DNA from: Clostridiales bacterium
GTDB taxonomy: Bacteria > Bacillota > Clostridia > Christensenellales > Aristaeellaceae
DNA length: 10,660 nt
Assembly: GCA_012522875.1 (NCBI GenBank)
Contig: JAAYJP010000099.1
Coordinates: 1 to 10,660, forward strand
Direction of reading: 5' to 3'
The notes below the pieces were generated by a model. It saw only the letters and a list, made by a program, of their open reading frames with translations, had not been told where the DNA came from and did no database searches. Position 1 is the first letter of the stretch; every line of letters starts with the position of its first letter. The translations under genes were made by a program, and so were the position numbers. Shown piece after piece: positions 1 through 6,456 of this stretch.

Positions 1-734
1 ATGCGCCGCTCCCCCAGGTCCACGAAGGTAACCACGGTGATGATAACCAGCGCCGTCACAATCAGGATGAGGAAGCCGCTCACGGTGCCGCCGTACTGGG
101 TGATACCCAGGACATCGGTAAAAGCGGTGAGGATGCCGGAGAAGAGGTTGGAGATAATGCCGGCGAAAATCAGGAGTGAAATGCCGTTGCCAATGCCCTT
201 CTGGGTGACGCGTTCGCCAATCCACATAGCAAAGGCGGTACCGGATGCCATGACAACACCAATTGACAGAAGGCCAAAGGTTCCGTCATAGCCGGGCTGG
301 AGCACGCGCTCGCCACCGGTGGTGGTGCCGTTGTTGAGCGCCGCGATAATACCGATGGCCTGGATGGCGGCCAGCACCACGGTGGAGTAACGGGTGATTT
401 TGTTGAGCTTTTCCTTGCCCTCTTCACCGCCCTCTTTCTGCAGCCGCTCCAGGGCCGGAATGGCCACGGTAAGCAGCTGGATGATGATCGAAGCGTTGAT
501 GTAGGGCGTGATACCCATGGCCATCACGGTCATCTGGCTGAAGGCATTGCCGGTCATCATGTTGACCAGGCCCAGCATGTCATAGGCGCCGGCCACTTCC
601 TGGACGACGCTGGCATTGATGCCAGGCACGGGAACCACGCTGACCAGCCGGTAGATCAGCAGCATCATGAAGGTGTAGAGGATCTTTTTCCTAAGCTCCG
701 GTACCTTCCAGGCGTTGCGCAGCGTATCCCACAT
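1..734 (-). CDS. secY: Protein translocase subunit SecY, N-terminal 244 residues (partial)
   Basis: SecY forms the protein-conducting channel of the SecYEG translocon in the cytoplasmic membrane. The window holds the first 244 of about 430 residues expected for the family; the 3' end lies off the left edge. The start MWDTLRNAWKVPELRKK is typical. Hydrophobic segments lie roughly at residues 18-38, 68-94, 115-135, 152-172, 183-206 and 216-239, giving about the first six of ten membrane helices. MGITPYINASII at 73-84 and GERVTQKGIGNGISLLIFAG around 173-192 are hallmark SecY motifs (helix 2 and the conserved cytoplasmic loop leading into helix 5). The ATG at 734-732 is one nucleotide after the rplO stop (TGA-G-ATG) and its ribosome-binding sequence (GAGGTGG) is inside the rplO end, so translation is probably coupled. 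This position, last in the spc cluster, is the conserved one. No frameshift is seen. Confidence 0.98.
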   Translation of the reverse strand, partial: MWDTLRNAWKVPELRKKILYTFMMLLIYRLVSVVPVPGINASVVQEVAGAYDMLGLVNMMTGNAFSQMTVMAMGITPYINASIIIQLLTVAIPALERLQKEGGEEGKEKLNKITRYSTVVLAAIQAIGIIAALNNGTTTGGERVLQPGYDGTFGLLSIGVVMASGTAFAMWIGERVTQKGIGNGISLLIFAGIISNLFSGILTAFTDVLGITQYGGTVSGFLILIVTALVIITVVTFVDLGERR

Positions 735-735
735 C

Positions 736-1176
736 TCAGACCACCTCGGCCTTTCCGCCTGCCTTCTCGATTTTCTCCCTGGCAGAGGCGGTAAAGCGGT
801 TTGCCTGAACTGTCAAGGCCTTGGTGAGGTCGCCGTTGCCGAGGATTTTGACTCCCGCCAGCGTCTTTTTCACGAGCCCGGCATCCTTGAGCATATCCAC
901 GGTCACCGTGGCGCCCGCATCAAACTGTTCCAGGCTCTCCAGCTTCACGGTGGCATATTCCTTCCGGAAGATGTTGGTGAAGCCACTCTTGGGCACCCGG
1001 CGGGTAAGGGGCATCTGGCCGCCTTCAAAGCCGGGGGCCTTGCCGCCGCCAGAGCGTGCCTTTGCTCCCTTATGGCCCTTGCCGGAGGTCTTTCCCAGCC
1101 CGCTGCCGGTACCGCGGCCAAGGCGTTTGGGCGCTTTGGTTGAACCGGGGGCCGGTTTCAAATCATGTAATTTCAT
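736..1176 (-). CDS. rplO: 50S ribosomal protein L15
   Basis: L15 binds 23S rRNA and helps late assembly of the large subunit. The 146-residue product has the usual length and order: a glycine- and lysine-rich extended N-terminal half (MKLHDLKPAPGS, then GRGTGSGLGKTSGKGHKG at about 20-37) and a compact C-terminal domain with VKILGNGDLTKALTV. The start is fixed by AGGAGG at 1190-1185, eight nucleotides before the ATG. That ribosome-binding sequence lies in a perfect 12-base palindrome described separately. The gene follows rpmD by 20 nt and precedes secY by 1 nt. Confidence 0.98.
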   Translation of the reverse strand: MKLHDLKPAPGSTKAPKRLGRGTGSGLGKTSGKGHKGAKARSGGGKAPGFEGGQMPLTRRVPKSGFTNIFRKEYATVKLESLEQFDAGATVTVDMLKDAGLVKKTLAGVKILGNGDLTKALTVQANRFTASAREKIEKAGGKAEVV

Positions 1177-1190
1177 GAGGACGTCCTCCT
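1177..1190 (-). promoter_or_regulatory. rplO ribosome-binding site inside a palindrome
   Basis: The gap before rplO carries AGGAGG at 1190-1185. Positions 1188-1177 read GAGGACGTCCTC, a perfect palindrome that touches the start codon at 1176. In the mRNA it can fold as GAGG-ACGU-CCUC, a 4-bp stem with a 4-nt loop that would cover most of the Shine-Dalgarno. The hairpin is weak on its own; whether it matters for translation is inference. Confidence 0.5.
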
Positions 1191-1196
1191 ATCACT

Positions 1197-1379
1197 TCAC
1201 TCTTCGATTTCTTCCACCTTGACCATGTGCCGGACCCTGAAGATCTGGCCGCGGACGCAGGGGTTGTCCTCTTTTTCCACCGTCTGGCCGATCTTGCGCA
1301 AACCCAGCGCCTCAACGGTGCGGATATGCTTCTCCAGCCTTGCAATGGGGGATTTTGTCAGTGTAATCTGCAGTTTCAT
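1197..1379 (-). CDS. rpmD: 50S ribosomal protein L30
   Basis: L30 is a small large-subunit protein, non-essential in some bacteria and absent in several lineages. The 60-residue product has the standard size and pattern: MKLQITLTKSPIARLEKH, then VEALGLRKIGQTVEKEDNP, the conserved core around the short helix and hairpin. A longer reading of the frame starts upstream at 1469, but that part overlaps rpsE and has no family similarity. The ATG at 1379-1377 is preceded by TAAGGAGG at 1392-1385, where the rpsE stop codon runs into the Shine-Dalgarno, so rpsE and rpmD are probably translationally coupled. The TGA stop is at 1199-1197. Confidence 0.97.
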   Translation of the reverse strand: MKLQITLTKSPIARLEKHIRTVEALGLRKIGQTVEKEDNPCVRGQIFRVRHMVKVEEIEE

Positions 1380-1389
1380 CGCGGCCTCC

Positions 1390-1914
1390 TTAGCCCAGGA
1401 TCTCTTCCACGGTCTTGCCGCGGAGTTTGGCCACCTGCTCGGGCGAGCGCAGCAGCTTGAGCCCCTCAATGGTGGCTTTCACGGTGTTGATGGGGTTGTT
1501 GGTGCCATAGGACTTCGTGCGGATGTCCTTGATACCGGCCAGCTCCAGCACCGCGCGGGCAGCGCCGCCGGCGATAACGCCGGTGCCTTCAGGCGCCGGG
1601 AGGATAACCACCTTGCCGGTGCCATAATAGCCCGTGGTGGCATGGGGCACGGTGGTGCCCGAAAGGGGAATGGTGATCAGGCGCTTCTTGGCGGACTCGT
1701 TTGCCTTGCGGATGGCCTCGGGGATCTCCGCGGCCTTGCCCATGCCGGCGCCGACGCGGCCTGCGCCATCGCCCACCACGACCAGCGCCGTGAAACGGAA
1801 GTTCCGGCCGCCTTTAACGGTCTTGACGACACGGTTGATGCTGACCAGCTTCTCCTTGAATTCGCTCTGCTCCTCGCGGTCCCGGCGGTCCCTGTCTCTG
1901 TCTCTGCGTTGCAT
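1390..1914 (-). CDS. rpsE: 30S ribosomal protein S5
   Basis: S5 sits near the decoding centre and mRNA entry of the small subunit and affects accuracy and spectinomycin response. The product is 174 residues. The N-terminal double-stranded-RNA-binding-like domain shows INRVVKTVKGGRNFRFTALV (27-46) and VGDGAGRVGAGMGKAAEIPEAI; the C-terminal domain shows TGVIAGGAARAVLELAGIKD (111-130) and the usual YGTNNPINTVKA. The spectinomycin loop region (VKTVKGGR) looks normal. The first 15 residues are an arginine/aspartate-rich run (QRRDRDRDRRDRE), variable in the family. Start choice: a TTG at 1917-1915 directly precedes ATG at 1914-1912; GGGAGG at 1929-1924 is 9 nt from the ATG and 6 nt from the TTG, so I prefer the ATG. 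It follows rplR by 15 nt. Confidence 0.97.
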   Translation of the reverse strand: MQRRDRDRDRRDREEQSEFKEKLVSINRVVKTVKGGRNFRFTALVVVGDGAGRVGAGMGKAAEIPEAIRKANESAKKRLITIPLSGTTVPHATTGYYGTGKVVILPAPEGTGVIAGGAARAVLELAGIKDIRTKSYGTNNPINTVKATIEGLKLLRSPEQVAKLRGKTVEEILG

Positions 1915-1929
1915 CAAAAGCTTCCTCCC

Positions 1930-2298
1930 TTAGAATTTGAGCCCGGCTTCGCGGGCGCCGTCCGCCAGGGAAGCCACACGCCCGGTATAGACATAACCGC
2001 TGCGGTCAAACACCACCCGGTCGATGCCAGCCTTGAGCGCCCGCTCCCCCACCAGCTTGCCGACGGCCTTGGAGGCGCCGGTTTTGTTCATATCACTCAG
2101 TTGTTCCCGGAGCGCGGGGTCCATGCTGGACGCCTGCGCCAGGGTGATGCCCTTGGTATCATCGATGATCTGGGCATAAATCGCGGAATTGCTGCGGTAC
2201 ACGCACAGGCGCGGCATCTCGGGTGTGCCGCTTACCTTCTTGCGGACGCGTGCGTGGCGGATCTGACGGACTTCATTGCGGTCGCGCTTTTTGAACAT
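1930..2298 (-). CDS. rplR: 50S ribosomal protein L18
   Basis: L18 is one of the 5S rRNA-binding proteins (with L5 and L25) and helps dock 5S rRNA into the central protuberance. The 122-residue product matches the family length. The basic N-terminal tail RHARVRKKVSGTPEMPRLCV is followed by VYRSNSAIYAQIIDD and, at the C-terminal end, the conserved VVFDRSGYVYTGRVASLADG and GAREAGLKF ending. It sits 17 nt after rplF and 15 nt before rpsE, in its usual spc position, with an AAGGGAG-type ribosome-binding sequence upstream. Confidence 0.98.
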   Translation of the reverse strand: MFKKRDRNEVRQIRHARVRKKVSGTPEMPRLCVYRSNSAIYAQIIDDTKGITLAQASSMDPALREQLSDMNKTGASKAVGKLVGERALKAGIDRVVFDRSGYVYTGRVASLADGAREAGLKF

Positions 2299-2315
2299 AT
2301 GCGTTCACTCCCTTC

Positions 2316-2858
2316 TTACTTGCTGCCGGTCTTGCCTTCCTTGCGGCGGATGCGTTCGTTGTCGTACTTGATGCCTTTGCCCAGGTAGGGCTCCGGCGGC
2401 CTGGTGGCACGGATATCAGCGGCCAGGGCGCCCACCACCTGCTTGTCGATGCCCTTGACCACAATCGTGGTGGCGTTGGGCGTCTCAAAGCCGGTGTCCT
2501 CGGGGGCTTCAAAGGTGATGGGGTGGGAGTAGCCCACAAACAGCGTCAGCTTGCTGCCTTCCACCTGGGCGCGGTAACCGGTGCCCACCAGCAGAAGCGT
2601 TTTGGAAAAGCCATCCGTGACGCCCACCACCATGTTGTGAACCAGCGACCGGTAAAGGCCATGGAGGGCCTTGTGCGGTTTGGAATCACTGGGGCGGCTG
2701 AGGGTCAGGACGCCCCCTTCCTGTTTAAGGGTGATATCCGGGTTGACCTGTTGGGACAGCGTGCCTTTGGGGCCTTTGACGATAACCTGGTTCTTGTCAT
2801 CCACGGTCACTGTCACGCCCCCGGGCACGGTAATCGGAAGTTTTCCGATACGAGACAT
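2316..2858 (-). CDS. rplF: 50S ribosomal protein L6
   Basis: L6 lies near the GTPase-associated centre and the sarcin-ricin loop of the large subunit, where elongation factors bind. The 180-residue product has the two duplicated domains of the family: MSRIGKLPITVPGGVTV at the start, HKALHGLYRSLVHNMVVGVT at about 62-81, and the C-terminal signature PEPYLGKGIKYDNERIRRKE at 155-174. The start is preceded by TTGGAGG within the 26-nt gap from rpsH. There are no insertions and no missing signature residues. Confidence 0.98.
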   Translation of the reverse strand: MSRIGKLPITVPGGVTVTVDDKNQVIVKGPKGTLSQQVNPDITLKQEGGVLTLSRPSDSKPHKALHGLYRSLVHNMVVGVTDGFSKTLLLVGTGYRAQVEGSKLTLFVGYSHPITFEAPEDTGFETPNATTIVVKGIDKQVVGALAADIRATRPPEPYLGKGIKYDNERIRRKEGKTGSK

Positions 2859-2884
2859 GTTTCTACCTCCAATGCGTGATCAGT

Positions 2885-3286
2885 TTACCAGATGTAGGCG
2901 AGCACTTCGCCGCCCAGCTTATCCTGGCGCGCTTTTTTATCAGTCATCAGGCCTTTTGAGGTGGAGATAATGGCCACCCCCAGGCCGCCTAAAACCTTGG
3001 GCAGGTCTTCGCAGCGGGCATAGACCCTGAGCCCCGGCTTGGAGATGCGCTTGAGGCCGGCGATGACGGCCTGCTGCTTGTCATTGACGTACTTGAGCGT
3101 GAGCTTGATTTCGCCCTGAACGCCGTCGTCAATCCTCTCGTAATTCTTAATGTAACCCTCGTCCAGCAAAATTTTGGCGATGGCCTTTTTTGCGTTGCTG
3201 GCGGGTATTGTTACCGTGTCATGCTTGGCGATCTGCGCGTTGCGGATGCGGGTCAGCATATCGGCAATGGGATCATTCACGACCAT
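2885..3286 (-). CDS. rpsH: 30S ribosomal protein S8
   Basis: S8 is a primary 16S rRNA-binding protein of the platform; in E. coli it also represses the spc operon by binding mRNA at the rplE start. The 133-residue product starts MVVNDPIADMLTRIRNA and carries the C-terminal signature GLGVAIISTSKGLMTDKKAR at 101-120, the RNA-contacting region. AAGGAGG precedes the ATG in the 27-nt gap from rpsN. I looked for an S8-binding-like stem around the rplE start and did not see a convincing one, so feedback by this protein is not supported by the sequence here. Confidence 0.98.
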   Translation of the reverse strand: MVVNDPIADMLTRIRNAQIAKHDTVTIPASNAKKAIAKILLDEGYIKNYERIDDGVQGEIKLTLKYVNDKQQAVIAGLKRISKPGLRVYARCEDLPKVLGGLGVAIISTSKGLMTDKKARQDKLGGEVLAYIW

Positions 3287-3313
3287 GGGGGAACCTCCTT
3301 TGCGTTCTTTCGC

Positions 3314-3499
3314 TTACCAGCTCGCCTTGCGGACGCCGGGAATCTGGCCTTTGTAGGCCAGCTCTCTAAAGCAGATGCGGCAGACGCCGTAACGCCTGAG
3401 AACTGAATGGGGACGGCCGCAGATGCGGCAGCGCGTGTACGCGCGGGTTGAAAACTTTGCGGGGCGGGCTTGTCTGATGCGCATGCTGGTCTTTGCCAT
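3314..3499 (-). CDS. rpsN: 30S ribosomal protein S14, zinc-binding type Z
   Basis: S14 belongs to the head of the small subunit and is needed late in assembly. This is the short form: 61 residues, MAKTSMRIRQARPAKFSTRA at the start, RCRICGRP with C24/C27 and GVCRICFREL with C40/C43, and the closing GQIPGVRKASW. The four cysteines make the zinc site that defines the C+ type, often named rpsZ in Gram-positive bacteria. Many Bacillota also keep a zinc-free copy elsewhere for zinc limitation; whether this genome does cannot be seen. It sits between rplE (16 nt) and rpsH (27 nt), the normal place. Confidence 0.98.
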   Translation of the reverse strand: MAKTSMRIRQARPAKFSTRAYTRCRICGRPHSVLRRYGVCRICFRELAYKGQIPGVRKASW

Positions 3500-3515
3500 A
3501 TTGTTTCTTCCTCCC

Positions 3516-4058
3516 TTACTGCGCGAACGGCATGCCCAGCAGACCCAGAAGCTCTTTGGCCTCCTCGTCGCTATGGGCAGTGGTCACGAAAATCATCTCC
3601 ATGCCGCGGATCTGTTCCACTTTGTCGTAATTGATTTCAGGGAAGATCAGCTGCTCCCTGACACCCAGGGCGTAGTTGCCCCGGCCGTCAAACGCTTTGG
3701 GGGACACGCCCCGGAAGTCGCGCACGCGGGGGAGAGCGATGGAGACCAGCTTGTCAAAAAACTCCTCCATCCGGGTCCCTCTCAGGGTGACCTTGGCGCC
3801 TACGTTCATGCCCTCGCGGAGCTTGAAGTTGGCGATTGATTTCTTGGCTTTCGTTACCAGGGGCTTCTGGCCGGCTATCTGGGTGAGTTCGTCCACCGCA
3901 TTCTCCAGCGCCTTGGTATTGTCCTTGCAGTCACCCAGGCCCATGTTGATGACGATCTTCTCAAGCTTGGGGACCTGCATGGGGTTTTTGTAGCCGAACT
4001 TCTGCTGTAAGGCAGGGACGACTTCGGCCTGGTACTTTCCTTTCAGGCGGGTTGCCAT
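3516..4058 (-). CDS. rplE: 50S ribosomal protein L5
   Basis: L5 binds 5S rRNA and contacts the P-site tRNA elbow and S13 in bridge B1b. The 180-residue product has the standard family length: MATRLKGKYQAEVVPALQQK, the conserved core KLEKIVINMGLGD at about 31-43, GQKPLVTKAKKSIANFKLRE around 63-82, and the C-terminal MEMIFVTTAHSDEEAKELL. Its start is preceded by AAAGGAGG in the 18-nt gap from rplX; in E. coli this stretch is the S8 operator, but no comparable structure is obvious here. Confidence 0.98.
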   Translation of the reverse strand: MATRLKGKYQAEVVPALQQKFGYKNPMQVPKLEKIVINMGLGDCKDNTKALENAVDELTQIAGQKPLVTKAKKSIANFKLREGMNVGAKVTLRGTRMEEFFDKLVSIALPRVRDFRGVSPKAFDGRGNYALGVREQLIFPEINYDKVEQIRGMEMIFVTTAHSDEEAKELLGLLGMPFAQ

Positions 4059-4076
4059 GTTGCCGTTCCTCCTTTA

Positions 4077-4394
4077 TCAGTCGATCTGTTCGCCGCACTT
4101 TTTGCAGGTGCGGATTTTCTTGCCGTCATCCAGAACCTTGCGGCCCGCGCGGGAGGGCTTCCCGCACTTCTGGCAGACCAGCATGACGTTGGACGCGTCG
4201 ATGGGGGCTTCCTTGTGGATCAGCCCACCGGGCTGCCCCTGGGCACGGGATTTCTGATGCTTGGTGACCATGGCCACTCCCTCAACGGTGACGCGGCCGG
4301 ATTTGGGGTTGACCGCCAGGACTTTGCCTTTTTGGCCTTTGTCCTTGCCGGCGATGACGATGACCTCGTCCTTGGACTTTACGTGTACTTTCAT
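4077..4394 (-). CDS. rplX: 50S ribosomal protein L24 with zinc-ribbon C-terminus
   Basis: L24 is an assembly initiator for the large subunit, binding the 5' part of 23S rRNA near the exit tunnel. The 105-residue product has the KOW-type N-terminal domain (KDEVIVIAGKDKGQKGKVLA, about 8-27) and GRVTVEGVAMVTKHQK. The C-terminal part has two CxxC pairs, C74/C77 and C97/C100, in CQKCGKP and CKKCGEQ, which look like a zinc ribbon. This cysteine-containing version is known in many Bacillota and other phyla and is absent from E. coli L24. The Shine-Dalgarno AGGAGG (4408-4403) overlaps the rplN stop codon (TGAGGAGG), suggesting coupled translation. Confidence 0.98.
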   Translation of the reverse strand: MKVHVKSKDEVIVIAGKDKGQKGKVLAVNPKSGRVTVEGVAMVTKHQKSRAQGQPGGLIHKEAPIDASNVMLVCQKCGKPSRAGRKVLDDGKKIRTCKKCGEQID

Positions 4395-4407
4395 GACCGC
4401 CGCCTCC

Positions 4408-4776
4408 TCAGAGCACTTCAGGCGCGAGGGAGACGATCTTCATGTAGTCTTTCTCACGCAGTTCGCGCGCCACCGGCCCAAAGATGCGGGTGCCGCGGGG
4501 TTGTTTCTGGTCGTTGATGATGACGGCAGCGTTGTCGTCAAAGCGGATATAGGTGCCATCGGGCCTGCGGTTCTGCTTGACCACGCGGACGATGACGGCC
4601 CTGACCACTTCTCCTTTTTTGACCTGGCCGCCGGGGGCTGCGGACTTCACGCTGGCGACGATGATATCGCCTACGGAGCCCGAGCGGCGGAATGAGCCGC
4701 CCAGCACCCTGATGCACATGATTTCCTTGGCGCCGGAGTTGTCGGCCACCTTAAGCCGTGTTTGCGGCTGGATCAT
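4408..4776 (-). CDS. rplN: 50S ribosomal protein L14
   Basis: L14 lies at the subunit interface (bridges B5/B8) and is the target of the silencing factor RsfS. The 122-residue product is the exact common length. It begins MIQPQTRLKVADNSGAKEIM and includes GGSFRRSGSVGDIIVASVK, VRVVKQNRRPDGTYIRFDDN and FGPVARELREKDYMKIVSLA. It is the first gene of the spc part; the 55-nt gap in front of it is the longest inside the cluster and holds a hairpin, followed by AAAGGAGG as ribosome-binding sequence. No promoter could be recognised in this gap. Confidence 0.98.
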   Translation of the reverse strand: MIQPQTRLKVADNSGAKEIMCIRVLGGSFRRSGSVGDIIVASVKSAAPGGQVKKGEVVRAVIVRVVKQNRRPDGTYIRFDDNAAVIINDQKQPRGTRIFGPVARELREKDYMKIVSLAPEVL

Positions 4777-4803
4777 AAGGGGTTCCTCCTTTTATGCCGG
4801 TAT

Positions 4804-4824
4804 CCATAGGGCCTGGCCCCATGG
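4804..4824 (-). promoter_or_regulatory. RNA hairpin at the S10/spc boundary
   Basis: In the rpsQ-rplN gap the mRNA can fold CCAUGGGGC-CAG-GCCCUAUGG: a 9-bp stem with one G-U wobble and a 3-nt loop. On the opposite strand the same site would be an A-C mismatch, so the structure is better formed in the sense mRNA. It begins 7 nt after the rpsQ stop and ends 27 nt before the rplN start. No run of U follows it (UAUGGAUACCGG), so it is not a standard Rho-independent terminator. It could be an RNA-processing or stability element, a partial attenuator, or chance. Confidence 0.55.
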
Positions 4825-4831
4825 GACTGGC

Positions 4832-5098
4832 TTACTTCGCTTTCTCGATGATTTCCACAAGGCGCCACCGCTTGTTCTTTGACAGCGGCCGGGTTTCCAT
4901 CACCCGGACGGTGTCGCCGATACCGCAGGCGTTCGCCTCGTCATGCACCATGAGTTTGCTGTGACGCTTGATGTACTTGCCGTACAGGGGGTGGCGGTAG
5001 CGGCTGGTGATGGTGATGACGCAGGACTTGTCCATCTTGTCGCTGGTAACCATGCCCACCCGGGTCTTGCGGTTGCTGGTTCTTGCTTGTTCTGACAT
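4832..5098 (-). CDS. rpsQ: 30S ribosomal protein S17
   Basis: S17 is a primary 16S rRNA-binding protein with an OB fold. The 88-residue product carries KTRVGMVTSDKMDKSCVITI (11-30), HPLYGKYIKRHSKLMVHDE (36-54) and the signature GIGDTVRVMETRPLSKNKRW at about 59-78. It has no zinc-type CxxC. The position before VTSDKMDK is M where G-R/K is more common, a minor change. It is last in the S10 part, 21 nt after rpmC and 55 nt before rplN; AAAGGAGG lies upstream of its ATG. Confidence 0.98.
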   Translation of the reverse strand: MSEQARTSNRKTRVGMVTSDKMDKSCVITITSRYRHPLYGKYIKRHSKLMVHDEANACGIGDTVRVMETRPLSKNKRWRLVEIIEKAK

Positions 5099-5119
5099 GG
5101 GTCTTGCCTCCTTTCGCGG

Positions 5120-5326
5120 TTATCCGGCCTTGTCAGCCTTTTTGCTGGCCTGGGTCTGGGCAGTCAGCGCGCGGGCGATATCCCGCTTGACCGCCTGGAT
5201 CTGCATCGTGTTCTCCAGTTGGCCGGTTGCCAGCTGGAAGCGAAGGTTGAACAGCTCGGTCTTCAGCTCATTGATTTTGGCCGTCAGCTCTTCGGGCTTC
5301 ATGGCTAAGTATTCGCTCACCTTCAT
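5120..5326 (-). CDS. rpmC: 50S ribosomal protein L29
   Basis: L29 sits at the polypeptide exit and, with L23, forms part of the platform for trigger factor and SRP. The 68-residue product is largely helical with the family core ELKTELFNLRFQLATGQLEN at about 20-39, then QIQAVKRDIARALT. The ending QASKKADKAG is a short basic tail. The ATG at 5326-5324 shares its first base with the rplP stop codon (TGATG), so the two genes are almost certainly translationally coupled. Confidence 0.98.
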   Translation of the reverse strand: MKVSEYLAMKPEELTAKINELKTELFNLRFQLATGQLENTMQIQAVKRDIARALTAQTQASKKADKAG

Positions 5327-5763
5327 CAGATGTCACCACCATTCATTTGTTCCAGCTGCCCTTTGGAATAGATCTTGCACTTCACGGGCAGCTTGTTGGC
5401 GGCCAGGCGCAGGGCCTCCCTGGCGACTGATTCCTCAATCCCGGCAACTTCGAACAGCACCCGGCCCGGCTTCACCACGGCCACCCAGTACTCGGGGGAA
5501 CCTTTGCCGGAACCCATGCGGGTTTCCGCGGGTTTTTCCGTCACGGGCTTATCCGGGAAAATCTTGATCCACACCTGCCCGCCGCGCTTGGTGTAGCGGG
5601 TGAGCGCGATACGGGCGGCCTCGATCTGCTGGCTGGTAATCCAGCTGGGGTCCATGGCCACCAGGCCGTAATCGCCATAGGCGATGACGTTTCCACGCAT
5701 GGCCTTGCCCTTCATCCGGCCGCGGAAGACTTTGCGGCGCTTGACGCGTTTTGGCATTAACAT
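5326..5763 (-). CDS. rplP: 50S ribosomal protein L16
   Basis: L16 contacts the A-site tRNA and organises the peptidyl-transferase region; it is among the last proteins to join the large subunit. The 145-residue product has MLMPKRVKRRKVFRGRMKG, ALTRYTKRGGQVWIKIFPDK (53-72), and TRMGSGKGSPEYWVAVVKPG (81-100). The arginine of RMGSGKG corresponds to the residue hydroxylated in E. coli. The start at 5763 is chosen over the next ATG at 5757 because AAGGAGG at 5780-5774 is 10 nt from the first and 16 nt from the second. This ribosome-binding sequence is made from the last codons of rpsC (EGGK), and the gap is only 3 nt. Confidence 0.98.
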   Translation of the reverse strand: MLMPKRVKRRKVFRGRMKGKAMRGNVIAYGDYGLVAMDPSWITSQQIEAARIALTRYTKRGGQVWIKIFPDKPVTEKPAETRMGSGKGSPEYWVAVVKPGRVLFEVAGIEESVAREALRLAANKLPVKCKIYSKGQLEQMNGGDI

Positions 5764-5766
5764 GGC

Positions 5767-6438
5767 TTACTTGCCTCCTTCGACACGGGCTCCCGGGCGC
5801 TTCTTGGCCTGGGGCAGCACCTGTCCCTTGTAAATCCACACTTTCACGCCCAGGCGGCCGTAGGTGGTTTTGGCTTCGGCGAAGCCATAATCGATGTTTG
5901 CCCTGAGGGTCTGCAAGGGGATGGAGCCCTCATGGTAGTGCTCTGTGCGGGCGATGTCCGCCCCGCCCAGGCGGCCGGACACCGCGGCTTTCATGCCCTT
6001 GGCGCCCGCGCGCATGGTGCGCTGGATGGACTGCTTGAGCGCCCGCCTGAAGGAAATGCGCTTCTCCAGCTGCTGGGCGATATTTTCCGCCACCAACTGG
6101 GCGTCCGTGTCCGGGTTCTTCACCTCGATGACATTGATGTTCACCGGGTGCCCCAGTTCCTTCTCCACAAAGGCTTTGAGCTCCTCAATGCCCTTGCCGC
6201 CGCGGCCAATCACCATGCCGGGCTTGCCGGTGAACAGGTCGATGGTCATCCGGGCGGCGCTGCGGGAGATGTCGATACGGCTGACGCCGGTGTTATAGTA
6301 GCGTTCCTTGAGCAACTTGCGGATATTGTGGTCCTCGATGAGGTTGTCCGCAAAGCTCTTCTTATCGGCGTACCAGCGCGTGCTCCAATCAAAGATCACA
6401 CCGACCCGTGCGCCGTGGGGATTGACTTTCTGACCCAT
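5767..6438 (-). CDS. rpsC: 30S ribosomal protein S3
   Basis: S3 forms the mRNA entry channel of the small subunit and contributes to its helicase activity. The 223-residue product has the N-terminal MGQKVNPHGARVGV, a KH RNA-binding domain with PGMVIGRGGKGIEELK (IGRGG at 77-81), and the C-terminal domain with RTMRAGAKGMKAAVSGRLGG, RTEHYHEGSIPLQTLRANID and TYGRLGVKVWIYKG. It ends RVEGGK, so it lacks a long C-terminal tail. It follows rplV by 18 nt with GGGAGG upstream of the ATG, and its last codons supply the rplP ribosome-binding sequence. Confidence 0.98.
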   Translation of the reverse strand: MGQKVNPHGARVGVIFDWSTRWYADKKSFADNLIEDHNIRKLLKERYYNTGVSRIDISRSAARMTIDLFTGKPGMVIGRGGKGIEELKAFVEKELGHPVNINVIEVKNPDTDAQLVAENIAQQLEKRISFRRALKQSIQRTMRAGAKGMKAAVSGRLGGADIARTEHYHEGSIPLQTLRANIDYGFAEAKTTYGRLGVKVWIYKGQVLPQAKKRPGARVEGGK

Positions 6439-6456
6439 GCTTTTTGACTCCCTCCC

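Noticed and set aside
1219..2388. A 389-codon open frame on the plus strand opposite rpmD, rpsE and rplR
   Set aside because: It lies antisense to three certain genes, has no ribosome-binding sequence or recognisable domain, and such shadow frames are common in GC-rich coding DNA.
4040..4076. An S8-binding operator at the rplE start, as in E. coli
   Set aside because: The rplX-rplE gap is short (18 nt) and I could not draw the helix with the characteristic internal bulge; absence of the E. coli type is the better reading.
4777..4831. A separate spc promoter before rplN
   Set aside because: No -10 or -35 pair of acceptable quality was found in the gap or the rpsQ end; only the hairpin and the ribosome-binding sequence are supported.
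5932..6447. A 171-codon plus-strand open frame opposite rpsC
   Set aside because: Shadow of the S3 gene; no family motif and no start signal. The same reasoning removes the other long plus-strand frames, such as those at 8943-9617 and 6463-6960.
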